Shown: positions 9,367 to 18,114, counted from the first letter of the stretch. The stretch is DNA of 64,000 nt from JBKECF01 sp047974375 (GCA_047974375.1 JBKECF010000031.1:25108-89107); one strand, 5' to 3'. Notes: generated from the sequence alone by a model not told the origin. Numbers and translations are program-made.

Positions 9367-9828
9367 CTATAGATTTTCCATAACTTTTTCAGTAATATTT
9401 TTCACCTCTGGGCTGTATTCTTCAAAGGCACACAAAGAAAAAACTTTTTTATGATCACTATTACTTAGAACTACAGGGGTATTTTTACTGCTATCGTAAT
9501 CTAGCATACCCATGTCCCCTACTACTTCAACTTTAAAATTAGGCTTTATTTCTTCCTTAAACAAATTAACAGAAATATGTGTAGTTTTGCATTCTCTATG
9601 CTTTAGTATAATTATACTTTTTTCAAGATTTACACTTTGGCATAAAATCTCTTCAGGTTCGCCAAGTATTTGTAAAGCAAAGTTAATGTCTTCTTGCAAT
9701 ACAAGTAAAAGTGCATTCCTATTCACTTCCTCTAGTGCTATCACCTTGAAAATTCTAATGGATTTTACATCCCCCAGAGCTTCCCCATTTACACTTTCCA
9801 TTATTGCGTTGTAATTTTCTTTGTTCAT
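9367..9828 (-). CDS. Stand-alone Gfo/Idh/MocA C-terminal-like domain protein
   Basis: 153 residues. It begins with GDVKSIRIFKV and contains LLVLQEDINFALQILGEP, then FKVEVVGDMGMLDYD followed by STK-like residues and TPVVL. This is the pattern of the C-terminal half of Gfo/Idh/MocA dehydrogenases, where the dimer-forming beta sheet ends in EVVG..G.L.YD. There is no NAD-binding Rossmann half. It is not an obvious fragment: the SD AGGAGG lies in the last two codons of the upstream AraC gene, giving a 3-base gap and translational coupling, and no N-terminal half is encoded upstream. It may be a regulatory or scaffolding partner of the full-length dehydrogenase next to it, or a sugar-binding relic. 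Function is unproven. Confidence 0.6.
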   Translation of the reverse strand: MNKENYNAIMESVNGEALGDVKSIRIFKVIALEEVNRNALLLVLQEDINFALQILGEPEEILCQSVNLEKSIIILKHRECKTTHISVNLFKEEIKPNFKVEVVGDMGMLDYDSSKNTPVVLSNSDHKKVFSLCAFEEYSPEVKNITEKVMENL

Positions 9829-9831
9829 TCT

Positions 9832-10701
9832 TTACCTCCTCAAAATAGATTTTTCATATTCAGACGGGGACATACCCCATTTCTTTTTAAAGGATTGAGA
9901 AAAATAATGAATGGATTCAAAACCTAGCATAGAAGAAATTTCTGTAAAAGTATAAATGTTTTTTTCTATGAGTTCTTTTGCCTTTTCCATCTTCTTATTG
10001 TTAAAATATGTTATAACACCGCAATCCTTTTTTTCTTTAAATATATTTTTTAATTTTGTGCTGCTAATATGGAACTTTTTGCAAATTTCTTTTATAGTTA
10101 CTTTACTATCTAAATTAGCATTTAAAAAAATTATTATGTTGCTATAGAGGTCCTCGTTATCAAATTTTGTATTCCTTAGTTCAAAAGGAGTTATTAAATT
10201 TTTTTCTGTAAATGTTTTTTCGTAGCGTATAAGCCTTACTAAAAAAGCTTCCAAAGCGTTATATAAAAGCTGCTCCGTTCCTATATTTTTACTTATAGAA
10301 GTATCCCAATTTTGATATAAAAACCCGAAATCCTTTTTAAAAATACTTGCCTCTTCAATTATTTCGTATATATACTTAACTAAGTTTTTAGGTAAATAAT
10401 ATTTTTTATCATTAAAAAAGTCCATAGATTTAGAATTACAATAAAAACTAATTATTATTACATTAGGAGAAATTCCTCCCTTGGATTTTAACGCATGGAA
10501 TTCATTTGGTTTGTGAAAAATTATCTCACCTTCCTTAAGAGATAGAGTTTTGTTTGTTGCCGTCACTTCCAATTCTCCACGAATAACATAAACTAATTCC
10601 CAAAAATTATGCTTTTCTCCTGCAAAAATGTAATCGGGAGCTAATTTTTCATAAAAGACTGTAACAATTTGTTCTACTTCAATTAATTTTAAACAATTCA
10701 T
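9832..10701 (-). CDS. AraC-family transcriptional regulator with cupin domain
   Basis: 289 residues from the ATG at 10701. An in-frame ATG 18 bases further upstream (10719) is less likely, because the SD AAGGGAGGA lies between the two. The N-terminal cupin is visible (HNFWELVYVIRGELEVT, then LKEGEIIFHKPNEFHAL). The C-terminal ~95 residues form the double helix-turn-helix (VTIKEICKKFHISSTKLK; FTEISSMLGFESIHYFSQSF; PSEYEKS). It is first in the minus-strand operon and divergent from the oxidoreductase gene at 10935, so it probably controls both directions from the shared region. The ligand is unknown. Confidence 0.92.
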   Translation of the reverse strand: MNCLKLIEVEQIVTVFYEKLAPDYIFAGEKHNFWELVYVIRGELEVTATNKTLSLKEGEIIFHKPNEFHALKSKGGISPNVIIISFYCNSKSMDFFNDKKYYLPKNLVKYIYEIIEEASIFKKDFGFLYQNWDTSISKNIGTEQLLYNALEAFLVRLIRYEKTFTEKNLITPFELRNTKFDNEDLYSNIIIFLNANLDSKVTIKEICKKFHISSTKLKNIFKEKKDCGVITYFNNKKMEKAKELIEKNIYTFTEISSMLGFESIHYFSQSFKKKWGMSPSEYEKSILRR

Positions 10702-10934
10702 ATGTCCTCCCTTAAGCATCTTTTAATATTATGGTATTGCTTTTAATTGTGAAAATCAACACACTTTACATATAATGCCCTTTTTTTATAAATTGACGTC
10801 TTATTTTATAAATTATACCGTAAAAAACAAATTAAAAAGTTATTATAAATTAATAAGTGTCCGATTTTATAAATAAATGAACTTAAAATAATGTTATTTG
10901 TTATATAACACAATTAAAATTTTAGGAGGTAAAT
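10702..10934. promoter_or_regulatory. Divergent regulatory region with four TTTTATAAAT-like boxes
   Basis: The 233 bases between divergent genes hold four near-identical boxes in one orientation: TTTTATAAATT at 10784-10794 and 10804-10814 (20 bp apart), TATTATAAATT at 10841-10851 and TTTTATAAATA at 10865-10875. The 20- to 37-base spacing resembles arrays of AraC half-sites on nearby helical faces. They could also be just AT-rich promoter DNA. The SD of the plus-strand gene is at 10924-10929. Confidence 0.4.
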
Positions 10935-11963
10935 ATGATTAAAGTTGGTTTAGTTGGTTTAGGTTTTATGGGTGGTTCTCATTTAAGTGTTTATGAAAAA
11001 ATGATTGAAAATGGTTTAGATGTTAAATTGGTAGCTATATGTGATGTATGTGAAAGTAAATTTACTTCCAAGGGTACTCAAGGCAATTTAGATACAGTAT
11101 CTGCAAATTTAGATTTATCTTCTTACAATCTTTACACAGATATGGAAGATATGCTAGATAAAGAAGAGTTAGACTATGTGGATTTAACAGTTCCAACATT
11201 CATTCATGACAAGTTGGCTATAATAGCAATGAAAAAAGGTGTAAATGTTTTTTGTGAAAAACCAATGGCATTAACTTATGAAAATTGCCAAGATATGATT
11301 AAAACAAGCAAGGCAACAGGTAAAAAACTTATGATAGGCCAAACTTTAAGATACTGGAATACATACGAGTACTTAAAGAAAGCTGTAGACGAAAAAACTT
11401 ACGGAGATGTAACAAGTGGATACTTCTTTAGAGGAGGCAGCACGCCAGCTTGGTCATGGGAAAACTGGTTACTTACTAAGGAACGTTCAGGTGGTGCTTT
11501 ATTGGATCAGCACATTCATGATGTAGATGCCATTAACTGGTTGTTTGGTATTCCTAAAGCTGTTTCTTCTGTAGGTAAAGTTGTTTTTGAAAATAGTGGA
11601 TATGATGCCGTTTCTACAAATTATATTTACGACGATAAAGTTATAAACGCACAAGACGACTGGACAATAAACGGAGATGGCTTCAACTTTAAAATGATGT
11701 ATAGAGTAAACTTCGAGAAAGGTGCTATTGTTTATGATAATGGCAAAACAATTGTTCACCCTGTAGACAGTAAGGAATTTGAAGCTGAATTATCTGAAGA
11801 AGATGCATATTATAAAGAAATAAGACTTTTTACAGAATGTTTAAAAGGTGATACTACCTTAGATTTATTCGAACTTTTAGAAAGCCACGCCATGACAATT
11901 AAAATAGGTCAATGCGAAATGGAATCTGCAAATAAAATGGGTACACCAATGGAAATTAAATAA
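10935..11963 (+). CDS. Gfo/Idh/MocA-family oxidoreductase (myo-inositol dehydrogenase-like)
   Basis: 342 residues. The N-terminal NAD-binding motif is intact: VGLVGLGFMGGSH (GxGxxG, residues ~7-12). The EKP signature is VFCEKPMALT (~98). The second domain has GGALLDQHIHDVDAINWLFG (~190-209), whose D..H.HD residues form the active site in inositol and sugar dehydrogenases. It is transcribed alone, away from the AraC operon, with SD TTAGGAGGT and a terminator behind it. Given its neighbours it probably oxidises a sugar or cyclitol released by the glycosidase. Confidence 0.92.
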   Translation: MIKVGLVGLGFMGGSHLSVYEKMIENGLDVKLVAICDVCESKFTSKGTQGNLDTVSANLDLSSYNLYTDMEDMLDKEELDYVDLTVPTFIHDKLAIIAMKKGVNVFCEKPMALTYENCQDMIKTSKATGKKLMIGQTLRYWNTYEYLKKAVDEKTYGDVTSGYFFRGGSTPAWSWENWLLTKERSGGALLDQHIHDVDAINWLFGIPKAVSSVGKVVFENSGYDAVSTNYIYDDKVINAQDDWTINGDGFNFKMMYRVNFEKGAIVYDNGKTIVHPVDSKEFEAELSEEDAYYKEIRLFTECLKGDTTLDLFELLESHAMTIKIGQCEMESANKMGTPMEIK

Positions 11964-11975
11964 ACAAAAAAATTT

Positions 11976-12018
11976 ATCCGCCAGTTAAGGTTAAAACCCA
12001 GCTGACGGATATTTCTTT
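11976..12018 (+). terminator. Intrinsic terminator of the ATCCG.CAG type
   Basis: ATCCGCCAG (11976-11984) pairs with CTGACGGAT (12002-12010) with one mismatch, plus GG/CC inner pairing, followed by ATTTCTTTT. The stem sequence resembles the ATCCRTCARTGGGG hairpin found in the repeats at 44.65 and 45.1 kb, so this hairpin family seems to be reused in the genome. Confidence 0.75.
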
Positions 12019-12100
12019 TATAGCTCGACTTTTAATTTTTCATTATACAAAATATTTGTTATAATAATAAAAAATATTTTGACAAGTAGGAGAGCGTAAT

Positions 12101-12862
12101 ATGTTATACTTTATAATTGCATTTATAGCAACAACTCTAGGGGCTATTGCTGGCCTTGGCGGTGGAATAATCATTAAACCTATTTTAGATTTAATGGGCG
12201 ATTTTAACCTTGGTACTATATCCGTACTTTCATCATTTACAGTTTTCACTATGGCAATTGTAGCCACCATTAACCGAGTTTCCACAGGATTTGAATTAAA
12301 AAGAAATATGGTAGTAATATCCATTGGCGCAATGATTGGTGGAACGGTAGGAGGTGCTATTTTTAATTTACTAATATCTTCTATTCCAACTACAGTTGTA
12401 AAAATAAGCCAAAGTTCAATGCTCATTATTTTACTAATAATAGTTTTATGTAAACACAAGTTGCCCACCTTTAATGTTAAAAATGATTTTTTAATTTTTT
12501 TAATGGGTATATTATTAGGTTCTATTGCTGCTTTTTTAGGAATAGGTGGCGGACCTATTAATGTTGCTGTGCTCTGTATGTTTTTAGGCTACAAAGTAAA
12601 AGATGCTGCAGTTGTGTCTGTTTTTATTATTCTATTTGCCCAAGCATCTAAACTTTTATTTATTTTAATTTCTACAGGCTTTGGGCAATACGATTTATCT
12701 GTTCTATGGTTCATGGTAATAGGCGGCGTAATAGGAGGTTTAACAGGTGCTAAACTTAATAAAAGTCTTAGTGAAGAAGTAATAAGCAAAATTTTTAATA
12801 CAATGTTAGTAGCTATTATATGTATAAATATTTATAACATATACAACGCCTTTATTGGATAG
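12101..12862 (+). CDS. TauE/SafE (TSUP) family membrane exporter
   Basis: 253 residues with about eight hydrophobic segments. Both halves carry the TSUP glycine-rich signature: AGLGGGIIIKPIL (~16-28) and FLGIGGGPINVAVL (~145-158). The family moves sulfite, organosulfonates or other small anions across the cytoplasmic membrane. The SD is GTAGGAGAG and the start is at 12101. The gene overlaps the extended reading frame of the next gene but not its real start, which is 10 bases downstream, so the two are likely co-transcribed. The substrate is not determinable. Confidence 0.88.
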   Translation: MLYFIIAFIATTLGAIAGLGGGIIIKPILDLMGDFNLGTISVLSSFTVFTMAIVATINRVSTGFELKRNMVVISIGAMIGGTVGGAIFNLLISSIPTTVVKISQSSMLIILLIIVLCKHKLPTFNVKNDFLIFLMGILLGSIAAFLGIGGGPINVAVLCMFLGYKVKDAAVVSVFIILFAQASKLLFILISTGFGQYDLSVLWFMVIGGVIGGLTGAKLNKSLSEEVISKIFNTMLVAIICINIYNIYNAFIG

Positions 12863-12872
12863 GGAGAAAAAA

Positions 12873-13730
12873 ATGTGTAAATTAGTAGTTTTAGATATTG
12901 ACGGTACAACTTTAACTTATGAGCAGGAATTAACTAAAAGAACAAAAGATACCATAGGTAAAGTCGTGGCTAATGGGATACCTGTCTGCCTTTGTACCGG
13001 CAGGAATATCCACAACACAAGACGTATTGCCAATGAATTAAATTTAACTACACCTATTATATGTGGTGATGGGGCAGTTGTTATAAATAATAATGAGGAA
13101 TACATAGCAAATTATGGCTTAAAAAGAGCTACTGTAGATAAAATAATGAATTTTATAAAAAAAGAAAATTTATACTTGGAAATATGCACCCCAGAGTATT
13201 ATCATAAATATATAAAAAATAATGAACTAGGGAAATTTGATTATGAAGGCTGTACTAGTCGTTCAGATTTAAAAGAAGCATATAGTAAATGGGAGTATAC
13301 TTATTTTGTGCATAAGGTTAGATATATGGAACATTTAAAAGACTACGCAAAGGACGAAGAAATAATTTCCTTACTTTATGCTGGAGATATTGAAGATGTA
13401 AAAAAATGTACAGAATTTATCAAATCCTTAAAGGATGACACCATTGAAATAAGAGATGACCTTTGGGAAACCTATGTGTTCCTTGTAAACAAAATGGGTA
13501 AAAAATCCCATGGTTTAAAGGCTGTAGCTGAATATTACAATGTAGATTTAAAAGATGTAATGGCCATTGGTGACCAGTTAAATGATTTGGATATGTTGAA
13601 AATAGTCGGCATGCCAATTGCCATGGGTAACGGCGCCGAAAGGATTAAGGAAGTAAGTAAATATGTTACAAAAACTAATGACGATGAAGGCGTCGCTCAT
13701 GCCTTGGAGAAGTTTATATTGAGTCAATAG
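12873..13730 (+). CDS. Cof-type HAD-family sugar phosphatase
   Basis: 285 residues from the ATG at 12873, chosen over a TTG 18 bases upstream because the SD AGGGAG (12861-12866) is well spaced from the ATG. HAD motif I is VVLDIDGTTL (two Asp, residues ~7-9), motif II CLCTGR (~50), motif III a central Lys, and motif IV MAIGDQLNDLDML (~232-244), with a C2B cap between. Such enzymes dephosphorylate sugar phosphates or flavin-type substrates in the cytoplasm. The C-terminal AMGNGAERIKEVSKYVTKTNDDEGV region is the standard Cof ending, here intact. Confidence 0.9.
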   Translation: MCKLVVLDIDGTTLTYEQELTKRTKDTIGKVVANGIPVCLCTGRNIHNTRRIANELNLTTPIICGDGAVVINNNEEYIANYGLKRATVDKIMNFIKKENLYLEICTPEYYHKYIKNNELGKFDYEGCTSRSDLKEAYSKWEYTYFVHKVRYMEHLKDYAKDEEIISLLYAGDIEDVKKCTEFIKSLKDDTIEIRDDLWETYVFLVNKMGKKSHGLKAVAEYYNVDLKDVMAIGDQLNDLDMLKIVGMPIAMGNGAERIKEVSKYVTKTNDDEGVAHALEKFILSQ

Positions 13731-13735
13731 TTTTT

Positions 13736-13773
13736 AAAAAAAGGAGATGCCCCAAAAAGCTCTCCTTTTTTTA
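13736..13773. terminator. Bidirectional terminator
   Basis: AAAAAGGAGA (13738-13747 region) pairs with TCTCCTTTTT (13761-13770). The A-run before and T-run after make it functional on both strands. It serves the phosphatase gene (+) and the P-type ATPase gene (-), which converge here. Confidence 0.88.
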
Positions 13774-13779
13774 ATCCCA

Positions 13780-16353
13780 CTACTTTCTAAAAACACGCAC
13801 CAACTGAATAAGCCCTGTAGGTATAAATGCCAAAACAACAATTACAAAAATATAATTCACATTAAGTGCGTCATTTATATCAAATATATTGTGCAATGAT
13901 GGTATAAACAAAACACTCATTAACAATATAGTTCCCAGTACAAACGCCCCATAACTATACATATTTTTTTGCAATTTAAAAATAGAACGTGAGCCTCTAC
14001 AGTTAAAACCATGGAAAAGACGTGCAAGACAAAGTATTCCAAATGCCATAGTACAAGCCAAATAATCGTTTACACTTAGACCAATATAAAAACCAATAAT
14101 AGTAACTATTGATATTAAGCCACCTTGCATAACCAAAGCTTCAAGGAAATCCTTTGTTAAAATACTTTCTTTTGTGTTCCTCGGCTTAGCCTTAAGTAAA
14201 TCGCTACTTTGGTGTTCCATATTTATGGCAAGAGCTGGCAAACTATCTGTAAGCAAGTTAATAAACAATAGTTGAACAGCTGTAAATGGCAACGGTAAAT
14301 CTAACAGGGAAGTAAATAGCACAGCAATAATTGCAGCTAAATTCCCAGAAAGTAAAAATTGTATTGAGTTTTTAATATTTGCATAAACACTTCTTCCATT
14401 ACCAACTGCCTTTATAATAGTTGCGAAATTATCATCTGTTAGTATCATCTTAGAGGCATCTTTAGAAACCTCTGTTCCTGTTATACCCATGGCAATACCT
14501 ATGTCAGCTTGTTTTAAGGCTGGTGCGTCATTTACCCCGTCACCAGTCATGGCAACAGTAAAGCCATTTTCTTGCCATGCTTTAACTATTCGAATTTTAT
14601 GTTCTGGGGAAACTCTAGCATAAACAGATATATCTTTTACAGATTCCTTTAGTTCATTGTCTGAAAGGTACTCCAACTCTTTGCCTTCTAAAACTCTATC
14701 ACCTTCTTCTAAAATCCCTATTTTCTTGGCTATAGCAGAGGCTGTTATTTTATGGTCGCCAGTAATCATTACAGGGCGAATACCTGCACTTTTACAATCC
14801 TTTACAGCTTGAGCCGATTCTACTCGTGGTGGGTCCATCATTGCTATAAGTCCTATAAATGTTAAGTCATTTTCATCATTTATAGTAAGTTTAGTATGTT
14901 CCATTTCTTTTCGTGCAAAAGCCAAAACCCTAAGTCCTTGAGAAGAAAACATAGTGTTGTGCTCCAATATCGACCCTATATCCGTGTTAGTTATTTCCCT
15001 TATAGTATTATTATCTAAAATTTTATTGCACCTTGATAACAACATGTCTGGCGCACCCTTGGTCATCATTATATTAGTATCCATCTTGTTTAATGTAGAC
15101 ATTAATTTCCTATCAGAATCGAAAGGCAATTCACTTAAACGTGTAAATTTTTCATTTGTCGATGCTACACTAAGTCCTATTTTATTAGAAAAATTAAGTA
15201 AAGCTATTTCTGTAGGGTCACCAATTTCTGAGCCATCTTTAACTAATCCGTCATTACAAAGCACAGAAGTCGTTATTAAGTCCTTAGACAGAGGCATATT
15301 AATATTATTCTCGTCATATATACTATTACTTGTAAAGATTTTTTGTACTGTCATTTTATTTTGCGTTAAAGTTCCTGTTTTATCTGAACAAATAACAGAA
15401 ACACAGCCTAGGCTTTCAACTGCACGTAAATTTTTAATTATGGCATTTTCTTTAGCCATTTTTTGCGTTCCAATTGCCAAACCTATTGTTACAATTGAGC
15501 TTAATGCCTCTGGAATTGCGGCTACTGCCAATGACACAGCAAACATAAGAGCATTTGTTATAAGGTGTCCACGCCATATACTTAGAGCAAATACAACTAT
15601 ACAAATTCCAATTATTATAATAGACAGTTTTTTGGAAAACTCATCTAAATTCTTTTGTAGTGGTGTAGTTTTTTCTTGTGCTGAATTTAAAAGCTTGGCT
15701 ATTTTTCCAATTTCTGTATTCATCCCTGTTGCTGTTACTAAAACAACAGCTCTACCGTATGAAACTAAAGAACTACTATATACCATATTTAAACGGTCCC
15801 CTAAAGGAAGCTCATCTTTTTCTATAATGTCCGAAATTTTATTTACGTTCTCCGATTCCCCTGTAAGGGCACTTTCATTAACTTGTAATGAATAATTTTC
15901 TAATATACGCCCATCTGCAACAGCTACATCCCCAGCTTCCAAAAGTAAAATATCCCCAGGCACTACAAGTTTTGCTGGTACTTTTATTTTTTCCCCATCT
16001 CGTATTAATGTAGCATTTGGTGCAGACATAGCCTTTAAACTTTCTAAGGATTTTTCTGCTTTGAAATGTTGTACTGTTCCAAGTATTGCATTTAAAATAA
16101 GTACAGTAAGTATTACTATGGCACTTTCTAAGCCCCCAGTAAAAGTTGAAATAATGGCAGCAACAATTAAAATGGCTACTAATAAATCTTTAAACTGTTC
16201 AACAAATACTTGTATTAAACCTTTTTTCTTTCCCTCTTTTAATTTGTTTTCCCCATACTCTTCAATTCTTTTTGTTGCTTCCTCTGAACATAAACCCTTA
16301 ATTTGAGTTTTGAAATCTTCAAATAACTCATTGTTTCCTTGTTTCCATAACAT
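13780..16353 (-). CDS. P-type cation ATPase (P2 type), probable Mn2+/Ca2+ exporter
   Basis: 857 residues from the ATG at 16353, which has AAGGGAG seven bases upstream. A longer open frame reaching 16494 runs through the riboswitch and is not a real extension. Landmarks: actuator TGES (164-167), PEAL in helix M4 (281-284), phosphorylation motif SDKTGTLT (Asp324), nucleotide-binding KGAPD, hinge MTGDGVNDAPAL and about ten membrane helices. Length and motifs fit the SERCA/PMR1-like P2A group, which moves Ca2+ or Mn2+ out of the cytoplasm. The leader looks like a manganese-sensing riboswitch; ATPases in that regulon (e.g. Lactococcus yoaB) are Mn2+ exporters. I therefore favour manganese detoxification, but Ca2+ cannot be excluded. 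Confidence 0.9.
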   Translation of the reverse strand: MLWKQGNNELFEDFKTQIKGLCSEEATKRIEEYGENKLKEGKKKGLIQVFVEQFKDLLVAILIVAAIISTFTGGLESAIVILTVLILNAILGTVQHFKAEKSLESLKAMSAPNATLIRDGEKIKVPAKLVVPGDILLLEAGDVAVADGRILENYSLQVNESALTGESENVNKISDIIEKDELPLGDRLNMVYSSSLVSYGRAVVLVTATGMNTEIGKIAKLLNSAQEKTTPLQKNLDEFSKKLSIIIIGICIVVFALSIWRGHLITNALMFAVSLAVAAIPEALSSIVTIGLAIGTQKMAKENAIIKNLRAVESLGCVSVICSDKTGTLTQNKMTVQKIFTSNSIYDENNINMPLSKDLITTSVLCNDGLVKDGSEIGDPTEIALLNFSNKIGLSVASTNEKFTRLSELPFDSDRKLMSTLNKMDTNIMMTKGAPDMLLSRCNKILDNNTIREITNTDIGSILEHNTMFSSQGLRVLAFARKEMEHTKLTINDENDLTFIGLIAMMDPPRVESAQAVKDCKSAGIRPVMITGDHKITASAIAKKIGILEEGDRVLEGKELEYLSDNELKESVKDISVYARVSPEHKIRIVKAWQENGFTVAMTGDGVNDAPALKQADIGIAMGITGTEVSKDASKMILTDDNFATIIKAVGNGRSVYANIKNSIQFLLSGNLAAIIAVLFTSLLDLPLPFTAVQLLFINLLTDSLPALAINMEHQSSDLLKAKPRNTKESILTKDFLEALVMQGGLISIVTIIGFYIGLSVNDYLACTMAFGILCLARLFHGFNCRGSRSIFKLQKNMYSYGAFVLGTILLMSVLFIPSLHNIFDINDALNVNYIFVIVVLAFIPTGLIQLVRVFRK

Positions 16354-16410
16354 AATAATTCTCCCTTCGGTGCATAAAAAAAAGACCATATCGCACCATA
16401 AATAATAGAT

Positions 16411-16522
16411 ACAATAAAAGTCTTGTTTCCGAAAGATTTTTATCTTACGGGTCAGTATCCGGGTTTTTATTACCGTGATGTCGAACACTGCCAACCTATG
16501 TTAAACTACTCCCTCTTATTAA
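16411..16522 (-). promoter_or_regulatory. Candidate yybP-ykoY (manganese) riboswitch
   Basis: Read on the minus strand, the leader starts a few bases after a clear promoter with AGAGGGAGTAG (conserved GGGGAGUA of the class). It then shows GTTCGACATCACGG, a CCCGGATACTGACCCG region and, at its 3' side, GAAACAAGACTTTTATTG, matching the conserved CNAGACCUUU end. A T8 run at 16376-16383 follows before the ATPase SD, so a terminator/antiterminator switch is plausible. Position upstream of a P2-type ATPase is typical of the class. Identification is by motif memory, not a covariance model. Confidence 0.72.
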
Positions 16523-16526
16523 GAGC

Positions 16527-16555
16527 ATTCTATATTATTACTTTAAAAAAAGCAA
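16527..16555 (-). promoter_or_regulatory. Sigma-A-type promoter of the ATPase gene
   Basis: On the minus strand: -35 TTGCTT (16555-16550), 17-base spacer, -10 TAGAAT (16532-16527). Transcription would start near 16520, exactly at the 5' end of the riboswitch-like leader. Confidence 0.72.
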
Positions 16556-16579
16556 TCTTTAAATGAATTTTAATTTTCT

Positions 16580-16903
16580 TCATGATTTTGAATATTTTTC
16601 TAAACATTTAACGCACATACTACCTACTCTAATTTTCTCTCTACACTTTTTACACTTAAGTTACTTGTAGCCTAAAGGAGCTACTACTTTGCCAGAACTT
16701 ATATATTCATTAACTTTTTTTTCGCTTATTTTACTCCGCAGACACAAATCACTAATTGTTATACTTATTTCGTCTTTAATAAATGTATTTAATGTATCTA
16801 TTTCATGTTTAATATCACATCTACAAGGTCCACAAAATTCTATAAATCTCATATTTTCATTTACCGTAAATAATTTTTTACATCTTTTGCAATTTTTTAA
16901 CAT
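16580..16903 (-). pseudogene. yvyF-like flagellar operon gene (TIGR03826 type), nonsense-broken
   Basis: The ATG at 16903 has SD AGGTGAGG. The first 80 residues contain a Cys-pair ribbon (NCKRCKKLF ... CGPC) and a helix-turn-helix-like part (SDLCLRSKISEKKVNEYISSGKV), the layout of the YvyF/TIGR03826 flagellar-operon family. A TAA at 16663-16661 interrupts the frame, yet the same frame continues with LKCKKCREKIRVGSMCVKC, the expected second zinc ribbon, and ends at TGA 16582-16580. So an otherwise full-length gene carries one in-frame stop. It begins 14 bases after the fapA remnant. In Clostridia these two genes sit together beside flgM/flgN/flgK, none of which is found here. Confidence 0.75.
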
Positions 16904-16917
16904 AATCCTCACCTATC

Positions 16918-18114
16918 TTAAAGTTTATATACACAAATTTCACCTTGCTTATTTTCCATAATTACATCATATATTTTCTCATCTACTAAATAAATAGCAT
17001 CACCAATTATCACGCTAGTATTTGGATGGATACAGCCTCTTACTTTTAGTCTTCCATTCTCAACTTTTATACCGCTCTCAATATCCAATATTTTTGCATC
17101 TAATTGTTCCATTTCTGATTTAAGTATAATTTTACTTGAAAATGACCTTGCCAATAATTTCCGTTTTTTATCGGATATGTTTTCATCATTAGTTAAGCTT
17201 TTTATGACTAATTCTAGAATTTCTATCTTTTTTCCTATTTCTTTTTTGTTTTTAAGTAAGAGCTTAAACTGCCTCATTAAACTAGGGTAATTTCCTATTT
17301 ACAGTTTTATAATCTATATCTCGCAGCCCTAATATTGGATTTATTTTTATTTTTTTATTTCTTGAATCAAATATTATTTGTCCTGTTTCCTAGCTATAAT
17401 AACATTTTCTTCTTTTATAAGTTTAACTCCTTTGCCTGTAGGCATTTTCGGCATTAATTTACCATCTTTACAAGGTATATCTGTACCTAATACATTTTTG
17501 CCCATTGTACCTAATGTGGCCTCATGCCCTTTTACCAAAACAGTTCCCTTTTCCACTTGCTTAATTAAATTCAAATTCACATAATCTACACTGCCATCCT
17601 CCAACACTTTAGGGTCAAGGCTTTTTAAATTTGTATCAAATTTATATTCAATATACCTATCTATGCTATTACGTGGTTTTCTACCCTCTGCTATTAAATA
17701 CCCTTTACCATATTCAGCAGATTTAACTATTAAATCTATTTCTCTTTCTTTTATGCCAAATTTTATTCCTGCATCTAGAATATATTTTTTTATAGTAACT
17801 TTTGCATCATGACAAATTTCCATAAAAGGTTTGCTAAGTCTTAAATAAGCTTTTAAATTATTATCTCTATAAGTAATAGTCATATCTATTTCGCTCTTTT
17901 CGTCAGATACTTTAACAGAAAACTCCAGTAAATCACAATTTACAGCTTCAAATATAGCATTGAAATCAATTGACTTTACCTGTGCATTTACTAATAAAGC
18001 TTGCACTTCGTCTAATATAATCTAATCATGTTCGTCCTTTCTATTGAACACAATAAATACACCATCTTCATTTCTGACTAGCACCATTTTTTCATTGTCC
18101 ATATTTACTACCAT
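16918..18114 (-). pseudogene. fapA: fapA (DUF342) flagellar assembly gene, multiply broken
   Basis: The original start is probably the ATG at 18114. The frame reads 30 codons (MVVNMDNEKM..., ...DGVFIVFNRK) to an amber TAG at 18024-18022. It then continues in the same frame through ~215 codons of recognisable DUF342 N-terminal domain (AEGRKPRNSIDRYIEY; LMPKMPTGKGVKL), ending at TAA 17376-17374. A one-base shift near 17388 restores the family sequence GQIIFDSRNKKIKINPIL, then the central beta-helix (normally >150 residues) is missing. The coiled coil and C-terminal GCIHPNTSVIIG segment survive at 17277-16918. There are thus at least three lesions: nonsense, frameshift and deletion. FapA is linked to flagellar assembly. 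Confidence 0.75.

Noticed and set aside
14954..15895. Long plus-strand open frame (313 codons) inside the P-type ATPase gene
   Set aside because: It is antisense to a clearly conserved ATPase, has no SD and low-complexity, Ser/Ile/Leu-rich translation; a shadow frame.
16354..16494. N-terminal extension of the P-type ATPase
   Set aside because: The extra codons coincide with the riboswitch-like leader, and the proper SD is next to ATG 16353.
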